Positions 1-12,841 of a stretch of 64,000 nucleotides of DNA are shown here, piece by piece. Below the pieces are notes generated by a model that was not told the DNA's origin, did no database searches, and worked only from the letters and a program-made list of their open reading frames with translations. The translations under genes and the position numbers were made by a program. Position 1 is the stretch's first letter. Every line of letters begins with the position of its first letter. Source of the DNA: Sambucus nigra (taxonomy: Eukaryota > Streptophyta > Magnoliopsida > Dipsacales > Adoxaceae); contig OX422208.1 of the NCBI GenBank assembly GCA_949130495.1, positions 637,410,523-637,474,522 on the forward strand, given 5' to 3'.

Positions 1-2
1 AG

Positions 3-1334
3 GGTGGACTACGCTTCCATGGAAGACTTATTGTCCCGGAGGAGGGGGATTTGAGACGGGCAGTGATGGCAGAATCTCACGGATCGAAATTTATGGTACA
101 TCCTGGTGGGGACAAGATGTATCAAGACATGCGCCGCCAGTATTGGTGGCCCTGCATGAAGTGGGACATTTATGAATTTGTGTCCCAATGCACTACTTGT
201 CAGCTGGTTAAGATTGATCATTAGCGACCGACTGGTTTGTTGCAACCGTTGGAGATTCCAGTATGGAAATGGGAAAGTATATCGATGGACTTTATTACGG
301 GATTACCAAGGTCACAGAGGGGTTATGATTAAATTTGGGTGATTGTCGATCGCTTGACTAAGTCGGCACACTTCTTACCTGTGTGTACGGATTTTGATAC
401 CGCTCTCTATGCCCAGTTGTTCATCGAGGAGGTCATTAGACTTCATAGGGTACCTTTAAATATCATTTCTGACTGAGATAAGATCTTTGTTTCCCACTTT
501 TGGCGAAGTTTCCAAGAGGCCATGGGAACTGAATTGAAGTTAAGCACTTCTTATCATCCTCAAATAGATGCTCAACCCGAAAGAGTAAACCAAATGTTGG
601 AGGATATGCTCCATATGTGCATGCTTGATTTCAAGGGCGGTTAGGAACAATTCCTCCCATTGGTTGAGTTTACTTATAACAACTCATACCAATTTACTAT
701 CGGAATGGCGCCCTATGAAGCTCTTTATGGCCGGTCATGTAGGTCGCCCGCTTGTTGGTTAGAAGTGGGTGATAATAAATTACTTGGACCTGAAATGATC
801 CAAGATACTTCTTCTAAAATTGAACTCATTCAGAATCGTATTCGAATAGCCCAAGACCGCCAAAAGAGCTATGCCGATGCGAGTAGAAGACACATGGAGT
901 TGGAGATTGGTGACCAAGTTTTGGTTCGAGTGTCACCTATGAAAGGTATCAAGCGTTTCGGGAAGAAAGGAAATCTTGCGTCGCGCTTCGTTGGACCTTT
1001 TCCAATTATTGCCAAAGTCGGTCCAGTAGCGTACCAAATAGCCTTACCAGAACCCTTACAACAAATTCATGATGTATTTCATGTTTCCTCTCTGAAGAAG
1101 TATAAGAGATGCGAAGGTGCCCTTTGGCATATTCCTTCTGAGGACATTGACTTGCAACCCGACATTTATTATGAAGAACAACCGGTTGCTTTTCTAGAAT
1201 ATGGAGAGCGTAATTTGAGATCTCGCGTGGTTCCCTTAGTGAGAGTCCAATGGAGTCATCACAATGCTAAATAATCGGCATGAGAACGTGAGGACAACAT
1301 GCGGGAAAACTATCCGCATCTCTTCTTACAAGGT
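3..1334 (+). pseudogene. Tekay-1 integrase and chromodomain (pol C-terminus), degenerate
   Basis: This is the C-terminal part of a gypsy polyprotein, read in one frame from position 3. Integrase would join the DNA copy to host chromatin; the chromodomain steers it to heterochromatin. Visible in order: the zinc-binding region with a CTTC cysteine pair near 190-201, the core start SMDFITGLP near 283-309, a decayed second catalytic region near 465-480, the E-containing stretch ERVNQ near 580-594, the GPY-type tail (VGPFPII, 990-1010; HDVFHVSSLKKY, 1069-1104), and a chromodomain-like end near 1165-1330. In-frame stops occur at 222, 330, 474, 642, 1272 and 1281, most explicable by C-to-T or G-to-A changes. 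Order and spacing match the better preserved copy at 59.2-60.6 kb. Non-functional. Confidence 0.88.
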
Positions 1335-1366
1335 ACGTTTGAATTTTGGGGACAAAATTCCCTCAT

Positions 1367-1378
1367 AAGGGGGGAGTA
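1367..1378 (+). other. Polypurine tract of Tekay-1
   Basis: AAGGGGGGAGTA lies immediately 5' of the LTR start TGTAAC. In this family it is the primer for plus-strand DNA synthesis. The same motif precedes the 3' LTR of the element at 56-60 kb. Confidence 0.85.
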
Positions 1379-2233
1379 TGTAACAACCCTCACTTATGAG
1401 AGCCTATTTTATATTTACTTACTATGTGAGGTGATTAAAAATAAGATGTTAGAATATGGAGTAAGTATTAACTTAAGGAAGAAAAGTTAATATTTACTAG
1501 CTTGTTGTATATTTACTGTATGAGCATGTAAATATCTTCATGATGAGCTTTATTGTGTCATAAGAATTTAAAATGCCCCTATGATTTAAAATGGAACCGG
1601 AACTTAAAATGAATCATAAAATGTCCAAATGATAATTTGGAGGCCGTAGTTGATTCTGGAACGTGCGAGATAGTCAAAATATGTGTCATATTGTATTTTG
1701 AGGTTTTTGGAACTTTTGACTCATTATACCTTAAATATGCAGTTGCGTGTTATTTTATCGCGGTATTGATAATTTAAGTTGTGATTGTTGACTAATGGCA
1801 CGACTTAGTCTTTCGAAGTCTTCTATTTTCCATAATTTCATTTCCTAAACCAAGAGAGAACTAGAGAGAGGAAGAGAAAGAGTAGGGAAAAAAGAAGAGA
1901 TAGGAGATTGAGGAGGGATTCTTGCTTCTACACAAGGAAAATCTGCATTTCCTAGTTTGAGGCAAGTTTTCTACTTGCTATATTGCAATTTAAGATGGAT
2001 AATTAGTTGTGATAATTGTGTATTAATCATGGTTAACTATATTAGGGCTTATGATGAATTTATGGGATTTGAATCATTAAAGGATGATTTGGATGTTGAT
2101 AGAAATAAATGGTAGTAGTTAGTGTTATTATGATGTATTGATGATAATAAATGAGTTTGGTTTGAATGGATTTTGAGTTGGGAGAAGATTTGGAGTCCAA
2201 GACTCCATAGCCAAAAGTGGCAAAAATCGCAGG

Positions 2234-2433
2234 GCCGAATCGATTCGGCCTGGCCCAATTGATTCGCCCAGGGACAGTTTCCAGGATTAGGTGAACCGAA
2301 TCGATTCGGCCTGGTAAGAATCGATTCAGTATTTATGAAGAAACCCAATTTCCCTAACCGAATAGATTCGGTCTGGTCCGAATCGATTCGACAATTATGC
2401 AGAATCCCATATTTTCTGGCCGAATCGATTCGG
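2234..2433. repeat. Cluster of GAATCGATTC palindromes in Tekay-1 LTR
   Basis: About seven exact or near copies of the palindrome GAATCGATTC, several extended to CCGAATCGATTCGG, lie in 200 bp, about 0.86-1.05 kb into the LTR. The position parallels GATCGATC clusters in the other Tekay LTRs. A regulatory role is inference. Confidence 0.8.
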
Positions 2434-3237
2434 AAATCCTACATTTTAATTTTTGTTTTCTATTTTTATTTTCAACCCCCTTTCTCTAGTCTTAGGACAT
2501 AGGAACATTCTTATATGAAGTCAACTTAGAGTCCTAGAGTTCTAGGTGAGTTAGTTTACTACTCTAGACTAGAATTGGGTTACATGGGGATCATTTCGAG
2601 GTTGCGTGAAGTGATGTTCAGGCATTACTTTCCATTTTCAACTAGTAGGTGTCTAGGAGATTACTAAGTCGTATTTGGAGACTTTAGAAGTTAATGTGAT
2701 GTATGATGGTTTATTACAATGTCCAAAAAGGAGGCTTGGGAAAATAACTTGGGAGTTTGAATATTCTTCGAGGTTATTATAATGATGTGAGGCATGTATA
2801 GTTCCGGATAATCTTAACACATTTGATAAAATGTAAATGGATAAAGTAAATGATAATTTACTAAATCATGCAATGGAAATTAATAAAATGGTTTAAACAC
2901 ACCTCTCTAAATACCATCTTAAGGGAAGTTCGTGCGTAAGGTGAAGCCCCCTGGCTAATGAATGCAGGGCGGATATAGTCTTAGGCCATATGAGCGCTTG
3001 TTTTATATTTTCTGCGATGGGTAGGAGATTCCGGGTGTGGTCTTGACTATCCCGCAAACATATGGACGCTTCCCGACGTTTTGATAGGATCCCAGGTTGT
3101 CTTAATGGTAGGTCCTGGAAGATGATGGTTATTTAGGGGCGCGCACTGTGGGGAAACCCGGACGGGCGGTCCTATAATCGTTATATATGTATATTTATAA
3201 CTATTCTATCATCACGTTGGCCTTGATGGATAAAAAT

Positions 3238-3323
3238 GCCACAAAGAGCATAACAAAATTGCCATAAAGAGCAAAGTACATGCCACAAAGAGCATATAAA
3301 TGACATACGTGCCACAAAGAGCA
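3238..3323. repeat. Short interspersed-tandem GCCACAAAGAGCA repeat
   Basis: Four copies of GCCACAAAGAGCA (one with a single change) at 3238, 3261, 3282 and 3311, spaced 21-29 bp, inside the Tekay-1 LTR. Function unknown. Confidence 0.75.
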
Positions 3324-4112
3324 CATGATAAAACTTGTGTTCCTGATAAGGAATGGAAAGATAAAATGAAAAGGATGAAAGATGAAAAAAGGTTAATGAT
3401 TGTTCTTATTCTCTTATATAATCGAATTTTACTTTATAATCATTCAATTGTCTTAGTTCATTATATGAAGTTATCCTGTTAGACTATCATTTTTATCATC
3501 CATGATTCACTGTTCATAATTGTCATACTAGTTATTTATCTGGTGATCACATAAAACCGGGCCCTAACCCGTTCTTCTTTCTTGTTGTGTATGTATTTAT
3601 ATTGTCCGCTCAGGTGCTCCACCGCAAGGTCGCCCGTAATGACCCCCATTCCGCTGTCTTTTGAGGAGCCGTGACATTTTGCGAATCTCACGGGATATTT
3701 TGTGTAGACGCCTTCGTTATTGTTTTCTAGTTATGATCGGGGCTTTACTCGGGCGTGTGGCCCAAACTGTTGTAATTGTATAATGGATGTAATATATAAT
3801 TAATGGAACTTGATATTCATTGTATGCGACTTTGTTGACCGACATCATATTCGGTCCTTTTCATTGCATATTTTTGCCGTTGTATATATGTACTTGTGGG
3901 GTTTCCACCTTTTTTTTTGTTATGGATTGTTGATAACACTTTCTTTAAATTACAAAACGAAAATTTTTGACAACCCGTTTTCTGATATATTAGGTGGTTG
4001 TCCCGTATACTCTTTATGTTGTTACGGTGCTGAGAATGATTCCATCCATGATTCCTGTATTTTTGGAGTATCGGGCTGGCCACCCCTTATTTCGGATTAT
4101 CGGGTTGTCACA

Positions 4113-5945
4113 TCCCATTAACCAACATATTTAATACCGATTATACCCTTACTTTAATTGGGGGCCAAACCTTAAACGCTCAGAAAAAAATAGAAAATAA
4201 ATAAAAAAAAGAAATAAATAATAGAAATAAATAAATAAATATTAACTTCATAATTAATTTAAAAAACACACAAAAATTTATTAAAAAGTCAAAATTTATT
4301 AATTAACAAAATAAATAATAGAAAATTAAAAAATCCAAAAAATAAAAAAATAGAATATAAATAAAAACCAAAAATAAAAAATAAAATGCAGAAAATAAAT
4401 ATTAACCTGGGAATTAAACTAAAAAAAATCTATAAATTTATTAAAAAGTCAAAAACGTAATATTTAAGAAAATAAATAACATAAAATTAAAAAACACTCA
4501 GAAAATTATAAAAACAGAAAATAATGAAAAAGCAAAAATACTGAAAAAAATACAAAAAATTTGTAAAAACCCCAAAATTAATTTAAGAAACACCAAGAAT
4601 TTTATTAAAAAGTCAAACATTTATTAATTGAGAAAATAAATAACAGAAAATTAAAAAAATGCTCAAAAATTTAAAAATTCAAGAAAACTTTTTAACTTTT
4701 TTACTGTTTTAGAAAAAACTGTTTAAAAAAATAAAATTTTGTTATAATGTGTAATGTATTCAAATGACCCACATGAAGAATTTTAAAATAAATTATTTAA
4801 TATTCAAGTTTAATTGCTTCTTATACCTCATATTTGAGAGGATTCACTTTCTATTGTGATGCAACGTTAACCAACTTTGTGAATATATTTATTTTTTTAA
4901 AATAAATTGTTACTTTCATCATTTAAACTTAATTGAATTTAAAATGAACTTAATTTATTTATCTAGTTTTAACGAAGGGTATGCTTTGACTTGATTTGAG
5001 TAAAAAATGGAGTGGTTAAAGATTAAATTGGTAAAAAGTAGGACATGTTTGAGCTTTAATTTTTAGAAAAAAAAATCCCCCTTAATGCGCATAGGGTTAA
5101 TGGACCATATTATATCAAATTTAAAATTAAGTTAATTTTCAAAACCATCCCCTATATGTTAATTTTATAAAATTGATCCTTAAAAGATTTTGTAAAATTT
5201 GACATTTTGAGCGTTTTTTAATTCTCTCAGCGTTTTTTTAATTTTCTGTTATTTATTTTCTGAATTAATAATTTTTTTAATTTTTAATAAACTTATGTTT
5301 TTTTTATTAATTCTGGGGTTAAAATTCATTTTCTGTATTTTCACATTATTTTTTGTTTTTTTCTTTATTTTCAGTTTTTATTTTTAATTTTCTGAGGATT
5401 TTTTTAGTATTTATTTTCTTAGTTAATAATTTTTTGTCTTTTTAATAAATTTCTGAGTTTTTTTTTAAATTAATTATGGGAATATTTATTTTCTATTTTT
5501 AATTCATTTTATTTATTTTTTTATTTATTTTCATTTTTTTAATTTTCTGATCGCTTTTTTAATTTTCTATTATTAATTTTCTTAATTAATAAATTTTTGA
5601 CTTTTTAATAAATTTATGGGTGTTTTTTTAAATTAATTCTGAGGTTAATATTTATTTTTGATTTTTTAGTCATTTTATGTATTTTTTTTATTACTTTTGG
5701 TTTTTATTTATTTTCTATTATTTATTTTCTTAATTAATAAATTTTGACTTTTTAATAAATTTCTAGGTTTTTTAAAAATTAATTATGAGGTTAATATTTA
5801 ATTATTTTCTGTTATTTATTTCTTATTTTTATTTATTTTCTATTTTTTTCTGAGCAATTTTTTAATTTAAGGTTTGCCCCCCATTTAAAGTAAGGGTATA
5901 ATCGATATTAAATATGTTAGTTAACGGCATAATGGACGAATTATT
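4113..5945. mobile_element. Long inverted-repeat (foldback/MULE-like) element, interrupted by Tekay-1
   Basis: The left arm (about 4113-4668) and right arm (about 5208-5945) are reverse complements. For example the block ATTATACCCTTACTTTAA then a GGGG-rich CCAAACCTTAA motif at 4139-4177 recurs inverted at 5866-5911. Arms are very AT-rich with AAATAAATAA-type strings; the loop of about 540 bp has no convincing ORF. The right side runs on past the paired region with further GGTTTGACCCCC-type motifs to about 6038, whereas the left arm stops exactly at the Tekay-1 LTR end, implying its outer part lies beyond the upstream LTR. No transposase was seen; the class (foldback, MULE-derived, or a plain inverted duplication) is not determined. 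Confidence 0.7.
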
Positions 5946-6038
5946 AAAAATGGGGGTCAAACCTTAAGAAAGTCAATTTGGGGGGGTTTGACTCAGTATA
6001 GAGAATTAAATGGGGGCCAAACCTTAAATGACCCTTAA

Positions 6039-6795
<757 letters not shown>

Positions 6796-6960
6796 TTTTT
6801 TAAAATGAACTTTATATTTGACTCGTAGCTTTTAAAATTGGGATCCATATTTGATTTATAGCTTTCAAATATGGGCCCCATATTTGAATCATAACTTTTA
6901 AATATGGACCCCTTATTAAACTAATAGTTTTTAAATATGGACGCCATATTTAAATGACTG
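6796..6960. repeat. 33-bp tandem repeat, five units
   Basis: Five consecutive 33-bp units begin at 6796, 6829, 6862, 6895 and 6928, each built on TTTTAAATATGG(A/G)CCCCATATTT or a variant. Subterminal repeats of this kind occur in CACTA elements and the CACTA transposase starts about 400 bp downstream, but the link is inference. Confidence 0.75.
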
Positions 6961-7369
6961 GGCTAATATGTGTTGTTTTATATTTGGGCCACATTTTGCC
7001 ACTACTACTTGGTATGATGACGTTAGACTATAGAAAGCACATTCACGCGACACTTGAAAAATCAATAATAAAAGTTTTATGTTACGAGTGAGGTTTTTTA
7101 ATTATTGTTAACTAATTAAGGTTAAAATATATTGATAATTAAGTTTTCCCTTTTTATATGAGTAAATATTGGTAGTTTTCATATAAGGCCATATCCAAAT
7201 GGTGTTATAATTAAAGTCGTACTATTTGTAAATTTACATAGTTTCGAAGGAGTTTATTAATGATTTATGGTTTAACATTTTTTTATTTATTGTATTTATT
7301 TTATGAATTTTTCCTAATGAATCTAACAACAATTTTATGATAGTGTGAGGTAATCAACAATCTTTTCAA

Positions 7370-10300
7370 ATGGATAGAGATAAGAGTTGGATGGAATTTT
7401 CAAGAGTTTCTCAGCCTTATATTAAAGGAGTTAATGGGTTTCTTGATTTTGCATTTGCTAATAAATACCCCGAGATAGTGATCAAGTGCCCGTGTAAGAA
7501 ATGTCAAAATACCATTAGCCATAAAAGAGAAGTTGTTTATGAGCATCTCATCATACATGGATTTGTTAAGAATTACACTCGGTGGATTTATCACATAAAA
7601 GGTTCTCCATACACAATGGGAACTAGTGAAGTGAATGACTTGAATACAAGATATGATATGTGTGGACTACTACATGATATATTCAGAAATCAAAGTGAAG
7701 AGGGTACGCGATGTAACGACCCGTATGAAGACCAGGATGGGATGGATGAAAATGCATCTGCATTTTTCAAGTTGCTAAAAAATGGGGAGCGTAAGTTGTA
7801 CCCTGGTTGCAAATATTTCTCACCACTTTCATTTATTATTCATTTCTTTCATATGAAAACTCTTTATAAGTAGAGCCACACGTCGTTTACAGCATTGCTT
7901 CAATTCTTAAAATAGGCACTTTCGGAGGGTGAGAAACTGCCAGGTTCATACTCTCAAGTAACAAAGATGGCTAATGATCTGGGGTTTGATTATCAAATAA
8001 TTCATGCGTGTCCAAATGATTGTATGTTGTATTCGAAAGAGAACAAAGATCGTGAGGAATGCATAGTATGTCATACATCAAGATGGAAGCAATTTTCGAG
8101 TGAGTCTGATGATGAAGAAACTAAGGGTTAAAAAATTCCCGCAAAGGTTGTTAGGTACTTTCCATTGAAACCAAGGCTTGAAAGATTATTTATGTAAATG
8201 AAAACATCCTCCCTCATAAGATGGCATGTAGAGGAATACGATTACGATGACATATTAAGGCACCCCATTGATTCTAAAGCATGGAAAACCTTCGATTAAC
8301 AAAATCCAAAATTTTCAAGTGACTCGCGCAATATTAGGCTTGGACTAGCAACCGATGGCTTCAATCCTTTTAAAATAATGAGCATTTCTCATACCACGTG
8401 GCCCGTTGTTTTGATGATATACAACTTGCCTCCGTGGATTGTATGAAATAACCTTATCTTATACTGTCTACGTTGATTGATGATCCACATGGCCAGGAAA
8501 TAATATTGATGTTTACTTACAGCCTCTCATCGACGAGTTGACGGAATTGTGGAATGATGGAATATGTACTTATGATGCATCGACTGATTTTTTTTTTGTA
8601 ATTGTGAAGCGTTAATGTGGATAATTATTAACTTTCCTGTGTATGAAAACTTGTGAGGTTAGAGTACAAAAGGGAGATTGGCTATATGGGCCATCGTCGG
8701 TGGTTGGATCATAACCATAAATTCAGAAATGATACTATTACTGTTGATGGGAAAGTTGAAAGAGAAGTCAAGCCCACTCAAGTATCTGGGGATGATATCT
8801 TGGAGCAATTAGAGACGATGGAAAGAAATAATGAGAAGGGTCACTCATCGGCGACGAATAAGAGAAAAATGAGTATCTGTGATGAAGGGAATGGTGATCG
8901 TTATCTAACTTGGAAGAAAAAAAAGCATATTTTTCAGTTTCTGTATTGGAAGGATCACTTGATTCGTTACAATATTGATGTTATGCATGTAGAGAAAAAT
9001 GTGTGCGATAACATACTTTGGACATTGTTAAATGTTGATGGAAAATCAAAAGATAATATAAAGGCTCGTCCAGACCTTGAGAACATAGGTATTCAAAAAA
9101 CATTACATCCTAAGAGCTTGTAAAATAACAAAGTATATTTACCACCAGCATGCTTCACAATGAGTAAAAGTGACAGAGACACATTTTGTAAGGTTTTAAA
9201 GAATATCAAAGTTCCAAATGGTTATGCATCTAATATTTCACGGCGTGTAAACATTAAGGAGAGGAATATTTTTAGACTTAGAAGCCATGATAATCCTATC
9301 ATAATGCAACAACTAGTCCTGCTAGCAGTACGGAAATCATTGTCTACGAATGTAGCAATGTCTTTGATTGAATTATGTAATTTCTATCGGCATCTTTGTT
9401 CAAAGACAATGACCTTTAAATACAATGAATATTTTTAAGATCGTGTTGCTCTTACAATATGTCATCTTGAGAAAATCTTCCCCCCAATTTTTGTGTATGT
9501 TATGGAGCATTTGACAATCCATTTAGCTGACGAGGCAATGATTGTTGGATCAGTACATTTTCGATGGATGTATCCCATCGAGAGGTACGTTTCGTGCATG
9601 CATTATGTTTGTGTCACCTAAATTAATGCATATGGATACTGCTTTAATTTTTTTACAATGATGAATAGGTTTTATTCACACTAAAAGAATATGTTCGTAA
9701 CCAAAGTCGTCCAGAAGGTTCAATTGCTGAAGGATACCTAGCAGAGGAATGCACGACATTTTGTGCGAGGTACTTGGGTGATGTTGAGATTAAGTCAAAT
9801 CAACCTTTACAAAATGATGAAGACGATGAAAATTCAAGTTCAATAGGTCGTACATTAGGTAAAGGAGTAGCATTTATGCATGCTGACACTTCGTTTTCAA
9901 AAGCACACCAGTACGTGTTATTCGACTCCGCCGTAGCGAAGCCTTTTCGCGAGTAAGATAACATTTGAATGAATTTTAAACTTCATGTAATTAAATATCA
10001 CTCTACGTTATTTAATTTATGCATACATGTTTTATAGGAAACATATAACAATGCTAAAATGGGAGAGATCTCGTGTAGGGCACTACGAAATTAACCGCAT
10101 TCACAACGAAACGTCTCATAAGTGGTTTGGGGATCATGTAAGTCATTTTTGTATTTATATGTAATCACATTTTAATATCTTAATAACGCGTTTAATTTTT
10201 ACACATCTAATTTTTATTACTCAATCATTTGAAAAAATTTAGGTACAAAATCTAAATGAGGGTGAGGTGTCAAAGGAAGTTGCAATTTTGGCTTCACCCC

Positions 10301-11110
10301 CCCCCCCCCCCCCCAATAGGCTAGAAGATACACTAGATATATAGTAAATTTTGCACAAAGCAGCATGAGAGAAGATTGAATACTCAGAATAGCTGAGTTA
10401 TGCTTGATGCCACCATCGAAAGTTTAGCAAGTGCAAAGGACAAACGACCTGTTTCAGGGGATGTAACATATTATGGAGTATTAATTGATATATTTGAATT
10501 GCGCTATTCAAATGATTTCAAGTTTGTGCTATTCAAGTGTGATTGGGTTGATACCCATTAGGGGACGAAGAAGGATGATTTTGAGTTCACATTAGTGAAC
10601 TTCAAACATTCAATATACAAGCATAATCGACTGTCAGATGAACCGTTTATATTAGCATCTCAGGCCAAACAAATTTGGTATGTGCGAGACCCGATTGAAG
10701 AAGATTGGCAAGCTATCGTGAAGATGACATTTAGAGATTTGTATGACATGTATGGTAAAGATACTTATGGAGATGACACAATAGATGCAAAAGTTGAGTT
10801 GTGCAATATCCAACAACTGGATGACACTCTAATCAACCATGATGGGGATATTACATGGGTTAGAGCTGATGTGGAGGGAACAACTATTGACAACATTGTT
10901 GATATATATGGCGGTGATGATATCCGTGTTGATATTGATGAGGATTGTAGTGATGAGGATGTTTCTGAGACTTATGAAGATGATTACGAGGTGGACGAGG
11001 AAGCTAACGAGAGTGATATAGATGAAAGTGATGAAAATGAGGAGACCAGTGATGATTATGATATTGAAAGTGATGATTATGATACTAACATGGATGACGA
11101 TGGCAATTGA
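7370..11110 (+). pseudogene. CACTA-1 TNP2-type transposase, broken
   Basis: Transposase that in this family cuts and rejoins element ends. In order: an N-terminal transposase-associated domain (7370-7620; CPCKKCQN and the start MDRDKSWM); the TNP2/Transposase_21 core (about 7680-9120; CPNDCMLYSKE near 8010, GYMGHRRWLDH near 8680, NIDVMHVEKNVCDNILWTL near 8972); a DUF4218-like part (about 9160-9590; WMYPIERY at the end); an exon at 9670-9955 (NQSRPEGSIAEGYLAEECT, then QAHxYVL-like AHQYVLFDS); and a DUF4216-like C-terminal part (about 10380-10760; FILASQAKQIWYVRDP). The last about 110 residues are strongly acidic (runs of D/E). Introns with GT...AG borders lie between later exons. In-frame stops near 7871, 7911, 8130 and 8195, a frame change before 8653, and a poly-C tract (10297-10314) indicate an inactive copy. 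Confidence 0.87.
10297..10314. repeat. Poly-C tract (18 bp)
   Basis: Run of 18 C inside the CACTA-1 transposase region. Similar runs occur at 11536, 12813 and 53185. It may be slippage or a sequencing or assembly artefact. Confidence 0.95.
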
Positions 11111-11369
11111 TATGAATTTTCCAGTTATGAATGATTTTACTTATAAGTATGCTTATATGTTCACGAAATTTGACATTCTTTTCTTAGTTTAATATTTGGT
11201 ATGCTTGTTTATGTTTTGTGTTTATGTTCAAGCAACTTGAGATATGTACTTTTGAATACCATTATCGAGGGAAGTGTTATCAAATTGTCTCATATGTTAT
11301 TATTTCAGTAAGTCATCCTAATTTTTAAGGCAAAATGTACATATATATGTTATGTTTGATAAAATCATC
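11111..11369. other. CACTA-1 spacer, 3' of transposase
   Basis: AT-rich DNA directly after the transposase stop, with no coding signal. Presumed 3' untranslated and spacer sequence. Confidence 0.5.
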
Positions 11370-11515
11370 TCCAGCTATGATCATATGAGCCAATGGAACA
11401 TTGAACTTTGCCGCTCCTCTAGTTTTTTTGGATATTCCATCTCTAATTGAACTGTATTGAAGTCTCCAATGGCAATGAATGGTTCATTGATCTGCTACAT
11501 TTTGTGATGAGAGGT
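11370..11515 (-). pseudogene. LINE (L1-type) endonuclease fragment
   Basis: Minus-strand translation contains EPFIAIGDFNTVQLEMEY. The GDFN core is the signature of the apurinic-endonuclease-like domain of plant L1 LINEs, which nicks target DNA. Only a few dozen residues survive before the frame is lost. A second LINE piece in the same orientation follows at 12.6-12.8 kb, so both probably come from one old, internally deleted insertion inside the CACTA element. The assignment rests on one short motif. Confidence 0.5.
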
Positions 11516-12599
11516 ATTTAGTATCATTTCCCTTACCCCCCCCCCCCCCCCTTAAAATCAAGTTGTCTAATTATAGTTATCCAAAAGAGTGGTTTATTTG
11601 CAAAGTATAGTTGTGCATAACAACGGTACATTATAGTTGTTCAATACACTGATGGTTTTGTTGCAAATTATACCTCTTCATATAAGTGACACTAGTTTGT
11701 AACACTGTTGGTTACTAAAATATTTACTACATATGACATTTGGGGAAAACACCGACTTTACTATCTTAAACAATTCTGTTACTCTTCAATTTTCATTAAA
11801 ATTAAATTTAATGAGACACTTTTTTTACCGTCTCATACCGAACCCAAATTCCAATGCACCCATAACCTTCATAATTCTGCGGATAGGTTAAATCCTCTGA
11901 GAGTATCAACTGATGCCGGTGTAGCTGTACAATAGAGAGACACTGGGCTTTATTTTTTTTCCTCCTATTAGTACTATGAGTAGGGATTTTAGGCTTAATT
12001 GATGTAACGAGATAAGCTACATAATTTGGTTAAGACTAGTGTTGTAAATATGTAATCCCCCACCCAACCACTCACCCACCCAACATATACTTATTATTTC
12101 CTATAACAAGGAATGTAATATAGTATTGAAGACTATAGTGGTATGTGCTAGCATTCTACTTGATATAGTTGCTTGGAAGTGCACTTTTACTCCCCTTTTC
12201 CTTTTATTTTGTCTTTTTTGTTTTGTATTATTTTTTCCTTTAACACATTTTGCTTCATGTGGGGACTTATGTCACGAAAGAATTCATTACAAAGAATAAC
12301 CATTGTGCGGTCTTCAATAAAAGATTTGTTACATAAAATGTAAGGATGTTAAAATTAGTGATATCACAATACATTTTTAACAGTATTAATCACACTAATG
12401 AAAGACTTTATATAGAGAGGGCTATTATCTATTTGTTAAGTTCATTGGTAATATTTGAATTGCTTTTACATGGTAGCTGAATTAGTTTTCCCCTAACAAT
12501 TATTTTGATATAAATTTTATTTTAATGTCTAAAACTTTGTTATTATGGATTTACAATAGGCTTATTTTAAACCTGGTGTATTTTTATAACTTTATACAA
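11516..12599. other. CACTA-1 spacer, no gene recognised
   Basis: AT-rich, non-coding in all frames beyond chance ORFs; a poly-C tract lies at 11536-11551. Could contain eroded LINE sequence, since recognisable LINE pieces lie on both sides. Confidence 0.4.
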
Positions 12600-12812
12600 T
12601 AGATCCAGTAGTGGATGTAAGATTCTTGTATTTAGATCTCATATAATTAAACCAAATATTTTGATCCACTTTAAATTTCCATGTTAGTTTGATAGCTCCA
12701 AGTTTAGAGACACCATCCATGCTTCTAATTCCCAAGTCTCCCTATTCAATAGGAAAACATAACTCCCTCCATTTGATTAGTTGAAACTCTTTCTCGAAAT
12801 TCTTTAATTGAT
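12600..12812 (-). pseudogene. LINE (L1-type) ORF2 C-terminal fragment
   Basis: On the minus strand one frame reads IKWRELCFPIE, a stop, then GDLGIRSMDGVSKLGAIKL and WKFKVDQNIW. This matches the conserved region downstream of the reverse transcriptase of plant L1 LINEs (the GGLGIR motif followed by a W-rich segment). One in-frame stop falls just before the GDLGIR motif. The fragment is bounded by poly-C plus poly-A at 12813-12841. It is an inactive remnant, in the same orientation as the endonuclease-like piece at 11.4 kb. Confidence 0.65.
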
Positions 12813-12841
12813 CCCCCCCCCCCCCCCCAAAAAAAAAAAAA
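12813..12841. repeat. Poly-C then poly-A tract
   Basis: Sixteen C followed by 13 A. Lies immediately at the upstream side of the minus-strand LINE fragment. Confidence 0.95.

Larger units (their letters stand above)
1..4112 (+). mobile_element. Tekay/Del-type Ty3-gypsy chromovirus, 3' part (Tekay-1)
   Basis: Only the 3' part is in the window: end of the integrase, chromodomain, polypurine tract and one LTR. The reading frame enters at the left edge, so gag, protease, RT and the 5' LTR lie upstream. The LTR starts TGTAAC right after the purine tract and ends TGTCACA, as in the two other Tekay-type elements here. With one LTR visible the target duplication cannot be checked; TCCCA is expected. 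The DNA right of 4112 is one arm of a long inverted repeat, so the element inserted into that repeat. At least six in-frame stops make it inactive. Confidence 0.85.
1379..4112 (+). repeat. Tekay-1 3' LTR (2734 bp)
   Basis: Begins TGTAACAACCC and ends GGGTTGTCACA, the TG...CA form. Length is close to the 2.76-kb LTRs of the Tekay element at 53-63 kb, but the sequence is a different subfamily. It contains a palindrome cluster (2234-2433), a GCCACAAAGAGCA repeat (3238-3323) and, near 3608-3640, a block (CAGGTGCTCCACCGCAAGG) resembling one in the other Tekay LTRs. Confidence 0.75.

Noticed and set aside
3817..4121. ORFs on both strands at the end of the Tekay-1 LTR
   Set aside because: Located in LTR sequence with no recognisable domain; chance open frames.
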